49,855 bases of DNA from Flavisolibacter longurius (lineage in GTDB: Bacteria > Bacteroidota > Bacteroidia > Chitinophagales > Chitinophagaceae). The DNA lies in assembly GCA_014163555.1 (NCBI GenBank), contig JACJGO010000032.1:1-49855 (forward strand), in the 5' to 3' direction. Below the pieces are notes generated by a model, which saw only the letters and a list, made by a program, of their open reading frames with translations, did no database searches and had not been told where the DNA came from. Both the position numbers and the translations under genes were made by a program. Below are positions 26,387-34,141 of this stretch, in pieces; position 1 is the first letter of the stretch; the number at the start of each line of letters is the position of its first letter.

Positions 26387-26405
26387 AAGGAAACTGGCTG
26401 TTGAC

Positions 26406-26855
26406 ATGAGGATTTCCCGAAATCAATACCGGGCTTTTTACGCATCGCTGATCATTATCGCCTTTTTTATACCGGCGTATGATAATATCAGTGCTGTCGG
26501 TTTTTTAAACCTGGCTTTTGGTACGGTCAGCAATGACGACGAGATGACGATGGTTGATTTTATCATTATCTCGTTTCCGCTTTTGCTCATTCCACTCACA
26601 GCGCTAATTATTCTTTTCAAGTCGCTCCGGAAAAAAGCTTTAAACAGTCTTCTGCTGAGTCTTCCTTTTTTCTCCCTTGCCTTTTTTATGCTGTTGCTTT
26701 CATTTGATATGAACAAGGAGGTGAACAATTCCGGCATTTTCAGCTTGATAAAGAATATGGGCTTTGGCTTTTACATTGTTTGTTTGGCTTCTTTGCTGCT
26801 CCTTTTTTCGCAAAGCCGGCGAGAGGCTTTGAACTCCGGGTCGCAGCGTTGGTAG
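26406..26855 (+). CDS. Hypothetical membrane protein
   Basis: A 149-residue protein with four hydrophobic segments (about 11-25, 50-72, 82-100 and 115-135) and basic loops between them, so an integral inner-membrane protein. No domain was recognised. A promoter-like pair precedes it, and it is divergent from miaB. The last residues (SRREALNSGSQRW) are polar. It stands alone before the outer-membrane barrel gene, about 95 bp away. Confidence 0.65.
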   Translation: MRISRNQYRAFYASLIIIAFFIPAYDNISAVGFLNLAFGTVSNDDEMTMVDFIIISFPLLLIPLTALIILFKSLRKKALNSLLLSLPFFSLAFFMLLLSFDMNKEVNNSGIFSLIKNMGFGFYIVCLASLLLLFSQSRREALNSGSQRW

Positions 26856-26937
26856 GATACCCCTGGCCGTGAGCAGGCATTAACTATAATTAACTTGCTT
26901 CTTCCACCCGAACCTTTCTCTCTAACGCTAGAGAGGA

Positions 26938-26945
26938 TACCTTTG
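26938..26945 (+). promoter_or_regulatory. -7 element TACCTTTG before the outer-membrane barrel gene
   Basis: Exact TAnnTTTG match ending five bases before the ATG, so the transcript is probably leaderless. Confidence 0.55.
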
Positions 26946-26950
26946 ACGGT

Positions 26951-29359
26951 ATGCGGCTTTTGTTCTTCATTTTACTATTTGTCACCCTCAAAGTTTCTGC
27001 CCAGGAAGGTGTGATTGGAGGAACGGTGTTGGATGATAAGAACAAGCCATTGGAAAGTGCAACTGTACAGATTGCGTTACTTGGCAGTGCGTCTTTTCAA
27101 AAAACGTCTTCCTCGGATGGAACTGGCGGTTTTCTTTTTTCAGGATTGCCCATGGGGTATTACCGCTTGGTTGTTTCCTATGTGGGGTTGCAAAACCTGA
27201 CCATCGACAGCATTTACCTGCGTCCGGATCGATTCGATTTTCAACTGGGCGAACTGGTAGTAAAACCAAAGGAAACCGCAGGCCTGAACGAGATCATCAT
27301 CTACGCTGAGAAACCCCTGATTCAAAGCAAAGACGGGAACATCACCTTTAATGTGAGTGAATCGGCAACAAGCCAGGGCAGCAATGCCAGTGACCTGCTG
27401 ACACAGGTGCCCCTGGTTTCAAAGGACGCTGATGGTAAGGTAACCGTTCGCGGCAAAGAACCAAAGATACTCATCGATGACAAGCCGGTGGAGATGAATG
27501 CGCAGCAATTGCAGGACCTGCTGGAATCGCTTCCCGGGAATGCGATTGAAAAGATTGAGGTCATGACCAACCCACCACCGCAATATGCCAACGAGCAGGG
27601 TGGTGTAATCAATATTGTTACCCGCAAGGGAACCGTAGGCTTTAATGGCCGGTTAAATGTGTATGCCGGTACCCGCGGCGAAAAAGGATCGAATGCGCAT
27701 TTCACTTACCGCAAAACCGGGCTTTCTATAAATATCAATGGCGGAATTTCGGATAATGATTACCGTGGGATGGGCTATTCGATAAGGCAGAACCTGTACG
27801 CAGATAGTTCAAACTTTTTTAAAACAAACAACCAGTACAATAACAGCTCTCTTCGTCCCAACTTCCGCGCTTCGGTTGATTACGAGATTACAAAAGAGCA
27901 CCAGTTGAATTTTGTGGCGCAGATTAATCAAAACCGGTCCAACAACACCAGCACCACCGAATTTCGAAATATTAATCGTTTTGATGAATTGTACCGGCTG
28001 AGCAACCGTTCGGTGAGCAGCCAAAACCAGAACAGGAACACGAACCTGGCCCTGAATTATACGTTTCGCAGCCATCGTCCCGGTGAAGTATTGCGGGTGT
28101 TCACCAGTTACTGGGCAGGCGACCAATCCTCGGACCGACTGTTCTTTCAACAATTTTTCCGGCCTGATTATACGCCAACCGGTTACGACAGCACCAACCA
28201 GCAGGTGAACGGCACCGAAAATACCGGCTACAATGTACGGGTAGCCTACGACCGGCCCATTGTTGGACAAAAAACATTTTTATCAGTTGGTAGTTATTTC
28301 ACACATTCGGCTTCGGATGTAAGGGTTGATGCCGCTTACAAAAACAAGTTGGACGGCACATTTCTGCCGCTTGACCTGCAAAGCAATTTTTTCCTGTTTA
28401 ACCAGGATATTACCAATTTCCGCCTTTCGGTAAAACAGGTATTTCAGCCCGACTTTAGTTCAACGGCCGGTGTGTCGGAAGAGCAAACGGTGATTCACTT
28501 TGACCTGCTGAAAGCGGGAAAGGACACATCAAACCGTTATTGGACCCTGTTGCCGTTTTTTAATCTCAGCAAAACCTGGGGCGATGTCAACCTTTCGGTT
28601 GCGTACCGAAAATCCATTCGCCGGCCGGGTGTGAATGAGCTCAACCCCACGAGGGACTATTCCGATCCATTTAATACAAGAGGCGGCAATCCCGGTTTGT
28701 TGCCTTCCACCGCCGATAATTTTGACCTGGTAATCGGGCGGTCGAAAAATTCGCTTTATACCAATCTAGGACTCGGTTACAATAAAGTACATACCGTTTT
28801 TAGCCCGATTCGCAGCTTGCTAGGTGATGGCACTACGCAAACGATCTGGCAAAACATCAGCGGGAAACGGGAATATGAAGCGAGTATGTGGAGTGGTTAC
28901 ACCGTGGCCCGGAAGCTGCGTTTCAATGTAAGCGCCAGTTATGTTTACAACCGGTACAGTGATTACGATAAACAGCATCGCCGGTACCGGGATGCCGGTT
29001 CATTTACTTCGAACCTGAATGTAAACTACACCTTCAAACAAAATTTTACCACCACCGGGAACCTGAGCTTCAACCGGTTTGCCAGTCCGCAAGGAGTAGC
29101 CCGCAGTACTGTGAATACAAATATTGGCCTGCAGGCAAGGCTGCTAAAAAGAAAACTGACACTGGCCCTGAATATGACCGATCCTTTCTTCCAGTTGCGC
29201 AACCGCAACTTTACATACGGGCCCAATTTTATCCTGGAAAATTTCAACAATACGCAAACGCGGAACTTTCGCCTGAGTGTAGGCTATGGCTTTTCAAAAA
29301 CCACCACCAAGCGGCAAACCGCTACGGAGAAGGCGGTTCAGAATCTGATAAAAAGCTAG
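26951..29359 (+). CDS. TonB-receptor-like outer-membrane beta-barrel protein
   Basis: An 802-residue outer-membrane protein: signal peptide (residues 1-17, ending VSAQ), a carboxypeptidase-regulatory-like beta domain (about 20-100; GVIGGTVLDDKNKPLESATV), a plug domain (about 125-225; LLTQVPLVSKDADGKVTVRG) and a barrel of the OMP_b-brl_3 type to the C-terminus. No SusD-like partner or TonB-box is evident, so the ligand is unknown and the protein is not a SusC homologue. Such proteins are common in Chitinophagaceae, often next to regulatory genes, which is not so here. Confidence 0.9.
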   Translation: MRLLFFILLFVTLKVSAQEGVIGGTVLDDKNKPLESATVQIALLGSASFQKTSSSDGTGGFLFSGLPMGYYRLVVSYVGLQNLTIDSIYLRPDRFDFQLGELVVKPKETAGLNEIIIYAEKPLIQSKDGNITFNVSESATSQGSNASDLLTQVPLVSKDADGKVTVRGKEPKILIDDKPVEMNAQQLQDLLESLPGNAIEKIEVMTNPPPQYANEQGGVINIVTRKGTVGFNGRLNVYAGTRGEKGSNAHFTYRKTGLSININGGISDNDYRGMGYSIRQNLYADSSNFFKTNNQYNNSSLRPNFRASVDYEITKEHQLNFVAQINQNRSNNTSTTEFRNINRFDELYRLSNRSVSSQNQNRNTNLALNYTFRSHRPGEVLRVFTSYWAGDQSSDRLFFQQFFRPDYTPTGYDSTNQQVNGTENTGYNVRVAYDRPIVGQKTFLSVGSYFTHSASDVRVDAAYKNKLDGTFLPLDLQSNFFLFNQDITNFRLSVKQVFQPDFSSTAGVSEEQTVIHFDLLKAGKDTSNRYWTLLPFFNLSKTWGDVNLSVAYRKSIRRPGVNELNPTRDYSDPFNTRGGNPGLLPSTADNFDLVIGRSKNSLYTNLGLGYNKVHTVFSPIRSLLGDGTTQTIWQNISGKREYEASMWSGYTVARKLRFNVSASYVYNRYSDYDKQHRRYRDAGSFTSNLNVNYTFKQNFTTTGNLSFNRFASPQGVARSTVNTNIGLQARLLKRKLTLALNMTDPFFQLRNRNFTYGPNFILENFNNTQTRNFRLSVGYGFSKTTTKRQTATEKAVQNLIKS

Positions 29360-29379
29360 GGAACGGACAGCTAACGTCT

Positions 29380-29901
29380 TTACTGGTTTGTCTGCGGCGC
29401 CAGGGAGAGTTTTTTGCCCAGCCAGGAGGATTGCACAGGAATGATCCAGTCGTTTTCCAGTTCAGCTTTTGTTTGCACCAGGTTGTTGAAGTAGAGCGTT
29501 TCACCCGTTACAAAACCATTCTGCACCGCATAGGCCAACTGGTTCATCGGCAATACCTGGATTTTATCTTTTACCACAAAAGCAAGATTGGTGCGGTTGA
29601 AAAAATCAACGCCAAATTTTTCGCCCAGGGCTTTGATAAACCGCACGGAAGAATCGGTGCTGCATCCGCTGACACCCGCCCTTGTTTCATCGGCCATCAA
29701 TACCACAAACTGCCCGAAAAAAAGATTGCCGAAAGCATCTACATCGGCACCGTGTGATTTCCACTCCTCTGCAAATTGGTTGATCAACTCTTCGGCTTCC
29801 AGGGCTTCGGAAAGAGAGAGTACCCGGTTGCTTTGGTAGATCCAAACGCGACTTTTATCAGCAAAGCTTTCAGGCAATAAGTGTTTGTAATCCAGATTCA
29901 T
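29380..29901 (-). CDS. Conserved hypothetical protein (often mislabelled ABC transporter ATPase)
   Basis: A 173-residue soluble protein with recognisable Bacteroidota-conserved stretches SRVWIYQSNR (18-27), FVVLMADE and VSGCSTDSSVRFIK. I recall relatives carrying the label ABC transporter ATPase, but no Walker A or signature motif is present, so that label is not supported. Function unknown. TAGCTTTG (29906-29913, read leftward), an exact -7 match, lies four bases before the ATG. It follows the Fe-S protein and a membrane protein in the same direction, about 40 bp beyond the latter, but has its own promoter element. Confidence 0.8.
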   Translation of the reverse strand: MNLDYKHLLPESFADKSRVWIYQSNRVLSLSEALEAEELINQFAEEWKSHGADVDAFGNLFFGQFVVLMADETRAGVSGCSTDSSVRFIKALGEKFGVDFFNRTNLAFVVKDKIQVLPMNQLAYAVQNGFVTGETLYFNNLVQTKAELENDWIIPVQSSWLGKKLSLAPQTNQ

Positions 29902-29905
29902 CTGG

Positions 29906-29913
29906 CAAAGCTA
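29906..29913 (-). promoter_or_regulatory. -7 element TAGCTTTG before the 29.4-kb gene
   Basis: Exact TAnnTTTG match read leftward, ending four bases before the ATG at 29901; implies a leaderless transcript. Confidence 0.55.
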
Positions 29914-29943
29914 AGACGGAAACAAAAAAGGCCGTGAATCTTT

Positions 29944-30420
29944 TCAGGAACGAAACTCCCACGAGATGCCCAGTCGATTACAGGTAAAAAGAATAGCAGC
30001 CATTACAAGGCACATAATCGAACCGGTAAACAGCATTCTCAGGTAGAGTTTTCCTGTCGGCTCCAAATTGGAATCGATAAAAGAGTAAATCAGCCAACTC
30101 AGGCCGAACAAGAAAGAGAGAATTAGTAAGGAGAATACCAGCAACATCCCAAAAATGTTGAGGAAGTCTTTTGCATTCCATTTGATCACAAGCGCAACAT
30201 CTTCTTTTGTTTCGGCTTGATTAGTTTCTTTATGCCGGAATGCCAGCAGGGTAGACATAAAAAAAGCGAATACAAAACGGCTTTGTATCTCGGATAAGCT
30301 CCAGAATTCACTTTCACTCTCCTTGAAAAAATAGCTGATCACAGTATTCAGGACAAGGAACCACAGAAAATTACTTGCAGCACTCCGCCAGTATCTTTTG
30401 GTAAGAAATTGTTGCCACAT
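29944..30420 (-). CDS. Hypothetical membrane protein
   Basis: A 158-residue protein with four hydrophobic segments (about 15-32, 46-62, 90-115 and 128-148). No domain was recognised. Its ATG lies one base after the stop of the upstream Fe-S protein gene, so the two are an operon. The frame is clean and composition is like that of neighbours. Confidence 0.65.
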   Translation of the reverse strand: MWQQFLTKRYWRSAASNFLWFLVLNTVISYFFKESESEFWSLSEIQSRFVFAFFMSTLLAFRHKETNQAETKEDVALVIKWNAKDFLNIFGMLLVFSLLILSFLFGLSWLIYSFIDSNLEPTGKLYLRMLFTGSIMCLVMAAILFTCNRLGISWEFRS

Positions 30421-30421
30421 A

Positions 30422-31201
30422 TTATTTCAGGCTTTGAGCTACAATCTCGGCTACATCCAATACCCGAACATTGTCTTCTTTTTCGGCCGCCTTCACTCCA
30501 TCCGTAAGCATGGTGTTACAAAACGGACAAGCCGCCGCTACCACTTCCGCACCGGTGCCGATCGCCTCGGCGCTCCGTTCGAGGTTAATGCGGGTCCTTC
30601 CGGGCTCTTCTTCTTTGAACATTTGTGCACCGCCGGCGCCGCAGCATAGTCCTGTTTTGCGGCAGCGTTTCATTTCAATTAGTTCGGCATCCAGAGCCTC
30701 CAGAACTTTGCGAGGTGCTTCATAAATGCCGTTGGCCCGGCCGAGGTAACAACTGTCGTGGTAGGTAATTTTTTTCCCTTTAAAGCTGCCGCCTTCTTTC
30801 AGCTTGATCCTTCCTTCATCAATCAATTGCTGAAGAAAGGTCGTATGATGGATAACGTCGTAAGTGCCGCCCAGTTCGGGGTATTCGTTCTTGAAAATAT
30901 TAAAGCAGTGTGGGCAGATGGTGACGATCTTTTTTACCTCGTACATATTCAGGGTTTGAATGTTCTGGTAGGCCATCATCTGGAAAAGAAACTCGTTGCC
31001 GGCACGACGGGCCGGGTCGCCGGTGCACATTTCCTCTTTGCCCAATATGGCAAACTTGATTCCGACATGGTGAAGAATGGTGGCAAAAGCTTTGGTGACT
31101 TTCTGGGCCCGCTGGTCGAAGCTTCCGGCGCAGCCTACCCAGAAAAGAATTTCAGGGGTTTCACCGTTAGCCATCATTTCTGCCATGGAGGGAACGTGCA
31201 T
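30422..31201 (-). CDS. CCG-domain Fe-S protein (HdrB/GlcF-like)
   Basis: A 259-residue protein with two cysteine-rich CCG modules as in heterodisulfide reductase subunit B and glycolate/lactate oxidase Fe-S subunits: module one has C24, C59 (single, MCTGDPARR) and C96-P-H-C99; module two has C151, C186-C187-G and C225-P-F-C228. It probably takes part in electron transfer from an organic acid or disulfide, with unusual Fe-S clusters. The usual partner, a larger membrane 4Fe-4S dicluster protein, is not adjacent here. The frame is open to 31279, but a -7 element TATTTTTG lies in that extension, so the start is 31201. Confidence 0.88.
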   Translation of the reverse strand: MHVPSMAEMMANGETPEILFWVGCAGSFDQRAQKVTKAFATILHHVGIKFAILGKEEMCTGDPARRAGNEFLFQMMAYQNIQTLNMYEVKKIVTICPHCFNIFKNEYPELGGTYDVIHHTTFLQQLIDEGRIKLKEGGSFKGKKITYHDSCYLGRANGIYEAPRKVLEALDAELIEMKRCRKTGLCCGAGGAQMFKEEEPGRTRINLERSAEAIGTGAEVVAAACPFCNTMLTDGVKAAEKEDNVRVLDVAEIVAQSLK

Positions 31202-31222
31202 ATTCAATCGTTTGATAAAGGC

Positions 31223-31230
31223 CAAAAATA
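31223..31230 (-). promoter_or_regulatory. -7 element TATTTTTG before the Fe-S gene
   Basis: Exact TAnnTTTG match read leftward, 21 bases before the ATG at 31201. Confidence 0.45.
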
Positions 31231-31242
31231 AGCCGAGAGTCA

Positions 31243-31360
31243 CCAAATGTAAAAACAGAAAAAAGGCAGGTAAAAACAACGGTGAAATCGCATCCGGTCA
31301 CCGATGCAAAACAATGCTATGCCGGTTTTGACTTTTTCCTTTTGACTTTTGCTTTTACCT
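31243..31360. repeat. Heptad array E (Fe-S / ATP-grasp divergent region)
   Basis: Right arm 31326-31360 is five seven-base words: TTTTGAC, TTTTTCC, TTTTGAC, TTTTGCT, TTTACCT. The left part (about 31247-31281) is A-rich and on the opposite strand holds TTTACCT and TTTACAT in compatible steps, so the arms look inverted, though the left arm is poorly conserved. The last right-arm word forms part of the -7-like TACCTTGC (31356-31363) six bases before the ATP-grasp start. Confidence 0.5.
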
Positions 31361-31369
31361 TGCCCGTTC

Positions 31370-32428
31370 ATGAAAAACTGGAAACGTATCTGGGAAAAGT
31401 GGACCAACTGGGAACTCTGGCCCTTTAATGTAATCTATGCACCGCTGGGTCCCTTGTGGTTATGGTATGCAGTCAAAGCCAAAAATTTCTGGTTTTTCAC
31501 GCCTACGGACCCTACCCTGACGTTTGCCGGTTTTGAAGGGGAGGGCAAAAAAGAAATGTATGAGCTTTTACCCGAAGGCATGTATCCGAAAACGGCGTAT
31601 GTCGGTCCTGCACAACCGTTTGAAGAAATAAAAACCATCGTTGCGCAAAAAGGCTTTACCTATCCTTTGTGTGTGAAACCCGAAAGCGGCTTGAAAGGAT
31701 TGTTGTTCAGAAAAGTGGACAGCGAGGAAAAATTATTGGCCTACCACCAGCGGGTACCTGTTGAGTACATCATCCAGGAACTGGTGGAAGCACCGCTTGA
31801 AGTCAGCGTGTTTTATTATCGCTATCCGGCCCAGCAAAAGGGCACCATTAGCGGGTTTATTCAAAAGGAAATGATGCACCTTTTTGGTGATGGAAAACAT
31901 ACGTTGTGGGAACTGATCCAGCAACATCCCAAAGCCAAGCACCGCCTTGAAGAAATGCGGATCAAACATGAACAACATTTGCAAACGGTTATACCTAACG
32001 GTGAAAAATATATTTTAACGCATGCTGCAAACCTGAATAGGGGAGCAAGATTTACTAACCTGCATGCATTGATTGATGAACGCCTGCGGGAGATTTTCGA
32101 TCCGCTGAGTCATCGTTGCCAGTTTTATTACGGCCGTTATGACCTGAAATGCAACAGTATTGAAGAACTGAAGCAAGGAAAATTTATCATCCTTGAATTT
32201 AATGGAACAGGAGCGGAGCCCAACCATGTGTACAATGCTGGATTTTCGTGGAGAAAAGCTTTATCGGAATTTGCCCGTCACTGGAAAGTGATGTACGAAA
32301 TTGGAAGGTACAACAACCGGCATAAAGGCGTACGGTATTGGAGTAACAGGGAGGGCTACCGGTTTTTGCAGCAGGCCCGCAAACATGCCGCCATCCTGGA
32401 AAAAGCCGACCGGGAAATTCTTATTTGA
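31370..32428 (+). CDS. ATP-grasp domain protein
   Basis: A 352-residue protein of the ATP-grasp fold, which joins a carboxylate to an amine or other nucleophile with ATP. Visible are the ATP-binding lysine region YPLCVKPESGLKG (about 102-115), the VEYIIQELVE strand (around 135) and the metal-site segment FIILEFNGTGAEPNH (near 290-304). The N-terminal 60 residues contain a tryptophan-rich amphipathic stretch (WTNWELWPFNVIYAPLGPLWLWY) that may lie on a membrane. The substrate is unknown; peptide or sugar-conjugate ligases are possible. The frame opens at 31349 but MKNWKRIWEK at 31370 is the better start. Confidence 0.8.
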   Translation: MKNWKRIWEKWTNWELWPFNVIYAPLGPLWLWYAVKAKNFWFFTPTDPTLTFAGFEGEGKKEMYELLPEGMYPKTAYVGPAQPFEEIKTIVAQKGFTYPLCVKPESGLKGLLFRKVDSEEKLLAYHQRVPVEYIIQELVEAPLEVSVFYYRYPAQQKGTISGFIQKEMMHLFGDGKHTLWELIQQHPKAKHRLEEMRIKHEQHLQTVIPNGEKYILTHAANLNRGARFTNLHALIDERLREIFDPLSHRCQFYYGRYDLKCNSIEELKQGKFIILEFNGTGAEPNHVYNAGFSWRKALSEFARHWKVMYEIGRYNNRHKGVRYWSNREGYRFLQQARKHAAILEKADREILI

Positions 32429-32541
32429 TGTGAATCGCCAAACATGAACGTAAATTGAATAAATATTTTTTATGATAGGAGGAGTGGTTAAGATTGGGTG
32501 CAACAGCAGTTTCACATTTCACTTCTCCGTCTGACACCACT

Positions 32542-33255
32542 ATGCTGAGGTTTTTACGCATATTCTTCACCGGTATCTTAATAGCTTTTGTTGGCATGCT
32601 GCCGCTGGGTACGCAAAACCTGGCCGCCATGCAAATTGCCATATCCGATGGACTGGAACCTGCTATTTTATTTGCCTTAGGGATGGTGGTGCCGGATGTC
32701 GTGTATGTCTATGTGACCCTGCTTTCCATGCAGTGGATTCAAAAACAAAAAAAATTATTCAAGGCGCTGGAATGGATTACGCTTGCCATAGTGGTTTCGC
32801 TGGCGGCAGCCAATTTTTATGCAGCGTTTCATCCCAGCGTGGAGAAGAATGTACTCTTAAGTAATGCACTGCCCAAGTTTTTGCTGGGGGTTGTCATCAA
32901 CGGAGTCAATCCAATGCAGATCCCATTCTGGTTTGGCTGGAGCACCATATTATTTACCAAAAAAATACTGGAGCCCCGCTGGAAGCACTATCATATTTAT
33001 GCTGCCGGTGTTGCCATCGGTATGTTTGCCGGTACGGCTGTATTTATCTTTGGCGGCCGGTTGATAGCGGATCAGATCAGCAACAATCAAAACCTGCTTT
33101 ATATTTTCGTAGGAATCGTTTTCACCGTTACAGCTTTGATCCAGATCTGGAAAATGCGAAAGAAAAAGGATGCCCTGCACAAACTGGAACATCCTGAAGA
33201 GATTACTGCTAGTTTTGAACCCACGATTGACGAGATTTCAAACCAAACCAAATAA
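32542..33255 (+). CDS. LysE family transporter
   Basis: A 237-residue inner-membrane protein of the LysE/RhtB exporter family, with about six membrane segments and the N-terminal signature GILIAFVGMLPLGTQNLAAM (proline-rich PLG motif after the first segment). It probably exports amino acids or their analogues; the substrate is unknown. The frame extends upstream to a TTG at 32494, preceded at 11 bases by a strong AGGAGG (32477-32482), one of the few Shine-Dalgarno-like sequences here, so that start cannot be excluded; the family N-terminus favours ATG 32542. One base separates its stop from the DinB gene. Confidence 0.85.
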   Translation: MLRFLRIFFTGILIAFVGMLPLGTQNLAAMQIAISDGLEPAILFALGMVVPDVVYVYVTLLSMQWIQKQKKLFKALEWITLAIVVSLAAANFYAAFHPSVEKNVLLSNALPKFLLGVVINGVNPMQIPFWFGWSTILFTKKILEPRWKHYHIYAAGVAIGMFAGTAVFIFGGRLIADQISNNQNLLYIFVGIVFTVTALIQIWKMRKKKDALHKLEHPEEITASFEPTIDEISNQTK

Positions 33256-33256
33256 T

Positions 33257-33748
33257 ATGCTCAATAGAACACTGATTCCTGAATGGAAGCACGAAGCGGA
33301 ATCGACCCGTAAGATTTTGGAAAGGGTTCCGTTTGACAAGGCTGATTGGAAGCCACACGAAAAATCGTATATGCTTGCCCGTATGGCCGGTCATGTAGCC
33401 GAAATTATGCAATGGACAACGGCAACGTTAACCACCGACGGCTTGAATTTTGCCAAAGGCGAATACAAACCGTTTTTCCCCGCATCGAAAGAAGAATTGC
33501 TGGAGCGTTTTGAAAAACATTACCAGGAAGCACTGAGCCAGTTAGAAGCCGCATCAGACGAAACGTTAACAGGTTCTTGGACCTTGCAAAGCGGCGATCA
33601 TGTCATCTTTACTTTGCCCCGTATCGCCACGTTGCGATCTTTTGTTATGAATCACCTCATCCATCACCGTGGGCAGCTTTCCGTTTACCTGCGCTTGTTG
33701 GACGTTCCTGTTCCAGGCATGTACGGACCCAGTGCGGATGAGAGATAA
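33257..33748 (+). CDS. DinB family protein
   Basis: A 163-residue four-helix-bundle protein of the DinB/YfiT superfamily, whose members bind a divalent metal with three histidines and often use mycothiol- or bacillithiol-type thiols. Candidate ligands are H46 (GHVAE), H133 and H137 (NHLIHHRGQLSVYLRLL). The C-terminal PGMYGPSADE is typical. The frame is open to 33170 within lysE, but MLNRTLIPEW at 33257 is the natural start, directly after the LysE stop. The enzymatic role is unknown. Only two bases after the stop begins a GC-rich repeat. Confidence 0.88.
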   Translation: MLNRTLIPEWKHEAESTRKILERVPFDKADWKPHEKSYMLARMAGHVAEIMQWTTATLTTDGLNFAKGEYKPFFPASKEELLERFEKHYQEALSQLEAASDETLTGSWTLQSGDHVIFTLPRIATLRSFVMNHLIHHRGQLSVYLRLLDVPVPGMYGPSADER

Positions 33749-33749
33749 A

Positions 33750-33780
33750 GCCCCCTGTCCCCCGGTGGGGGAACCTAGGT
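33750..33780 (+). repeat. GC-rich repeat, copy 1
   Basis: A 31-bp unit containing GCCCCCT, then the palindrome TCCCCCGGTGGGGGA, then a tail ending CCTAGGT. Inverted partner at 34033-34063 (30 of 31 positions identical). Confidence 0.85.
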
Positions 33781-33832
33781 AAATGGCACTTTTCTTTTTC
33801 AGTCGTTCTTTTACCAATTTATTTCCTTCAAT

Positions 33833-33863
33833 AAAAAAGCCCGTTGATAAAACGGGCTTTTTT
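33833..33863 (+). terminator. Intrinsic terminator after the LysE-DinB unit
   Basis: Perfect stem AAAAAAGCCCGTT / AACGGGCTTTTTT with a five-base loop. Confidence 0.85.
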
Positions 33864-34032
33864 CTTTTTATGTATCAAGCTGAAATAACACTAGTTAGCA
33901 TCCGTTGCGTCGCACACTTCTACGGTTGATAATCTATTCAGCAAAAAGACATTTCATATTTGGGAGATATGGAATGTCAATATATGCATTGTTCTACTGT
34001 GAGAAAAAAACAAATAGTCAAAAGACCAGCCG

Positions 34033-34063
34033 ACCTAAGTTCCCCCACCGGGGGACAGGGGGC
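34033..34063 (-). repeat. GC-rich repeat, copy 2 (inverted)
   Basis: Inverted copy of 33750-33780 with one difference in 31 bases (CTT in place of CCT in the tail). It lies 78 bp before dnaK. Confidence 0.85.
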
Positions 34064-34141
34064 CACCTGCCAAAATTTCACCTTCTCTCCATCAGGCATA
34101 ATCATTGATAACCCTTTATGAACTTTAAAATACAGTAAGCA

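Larger units (their letters stand above)
33749..34141. other. Non-coding region before dnaK
   Basis: About 390 bp holding two inverted copies of a GC-rich repeat, one strong terminator and no credible gene. The open frame at 33905-34108 crosses one repeat copy and has no protein-like pattern. I found no clear TAnnTTTG close to the dnaK ATG and no CIRCE element. Confidence 0.6.

Noticed and set aside
33905-34108. A 67-codon open frame before dnaK
   Set aside because: It runs through the second GC-rich repeat copy and has no protein-like pattern.
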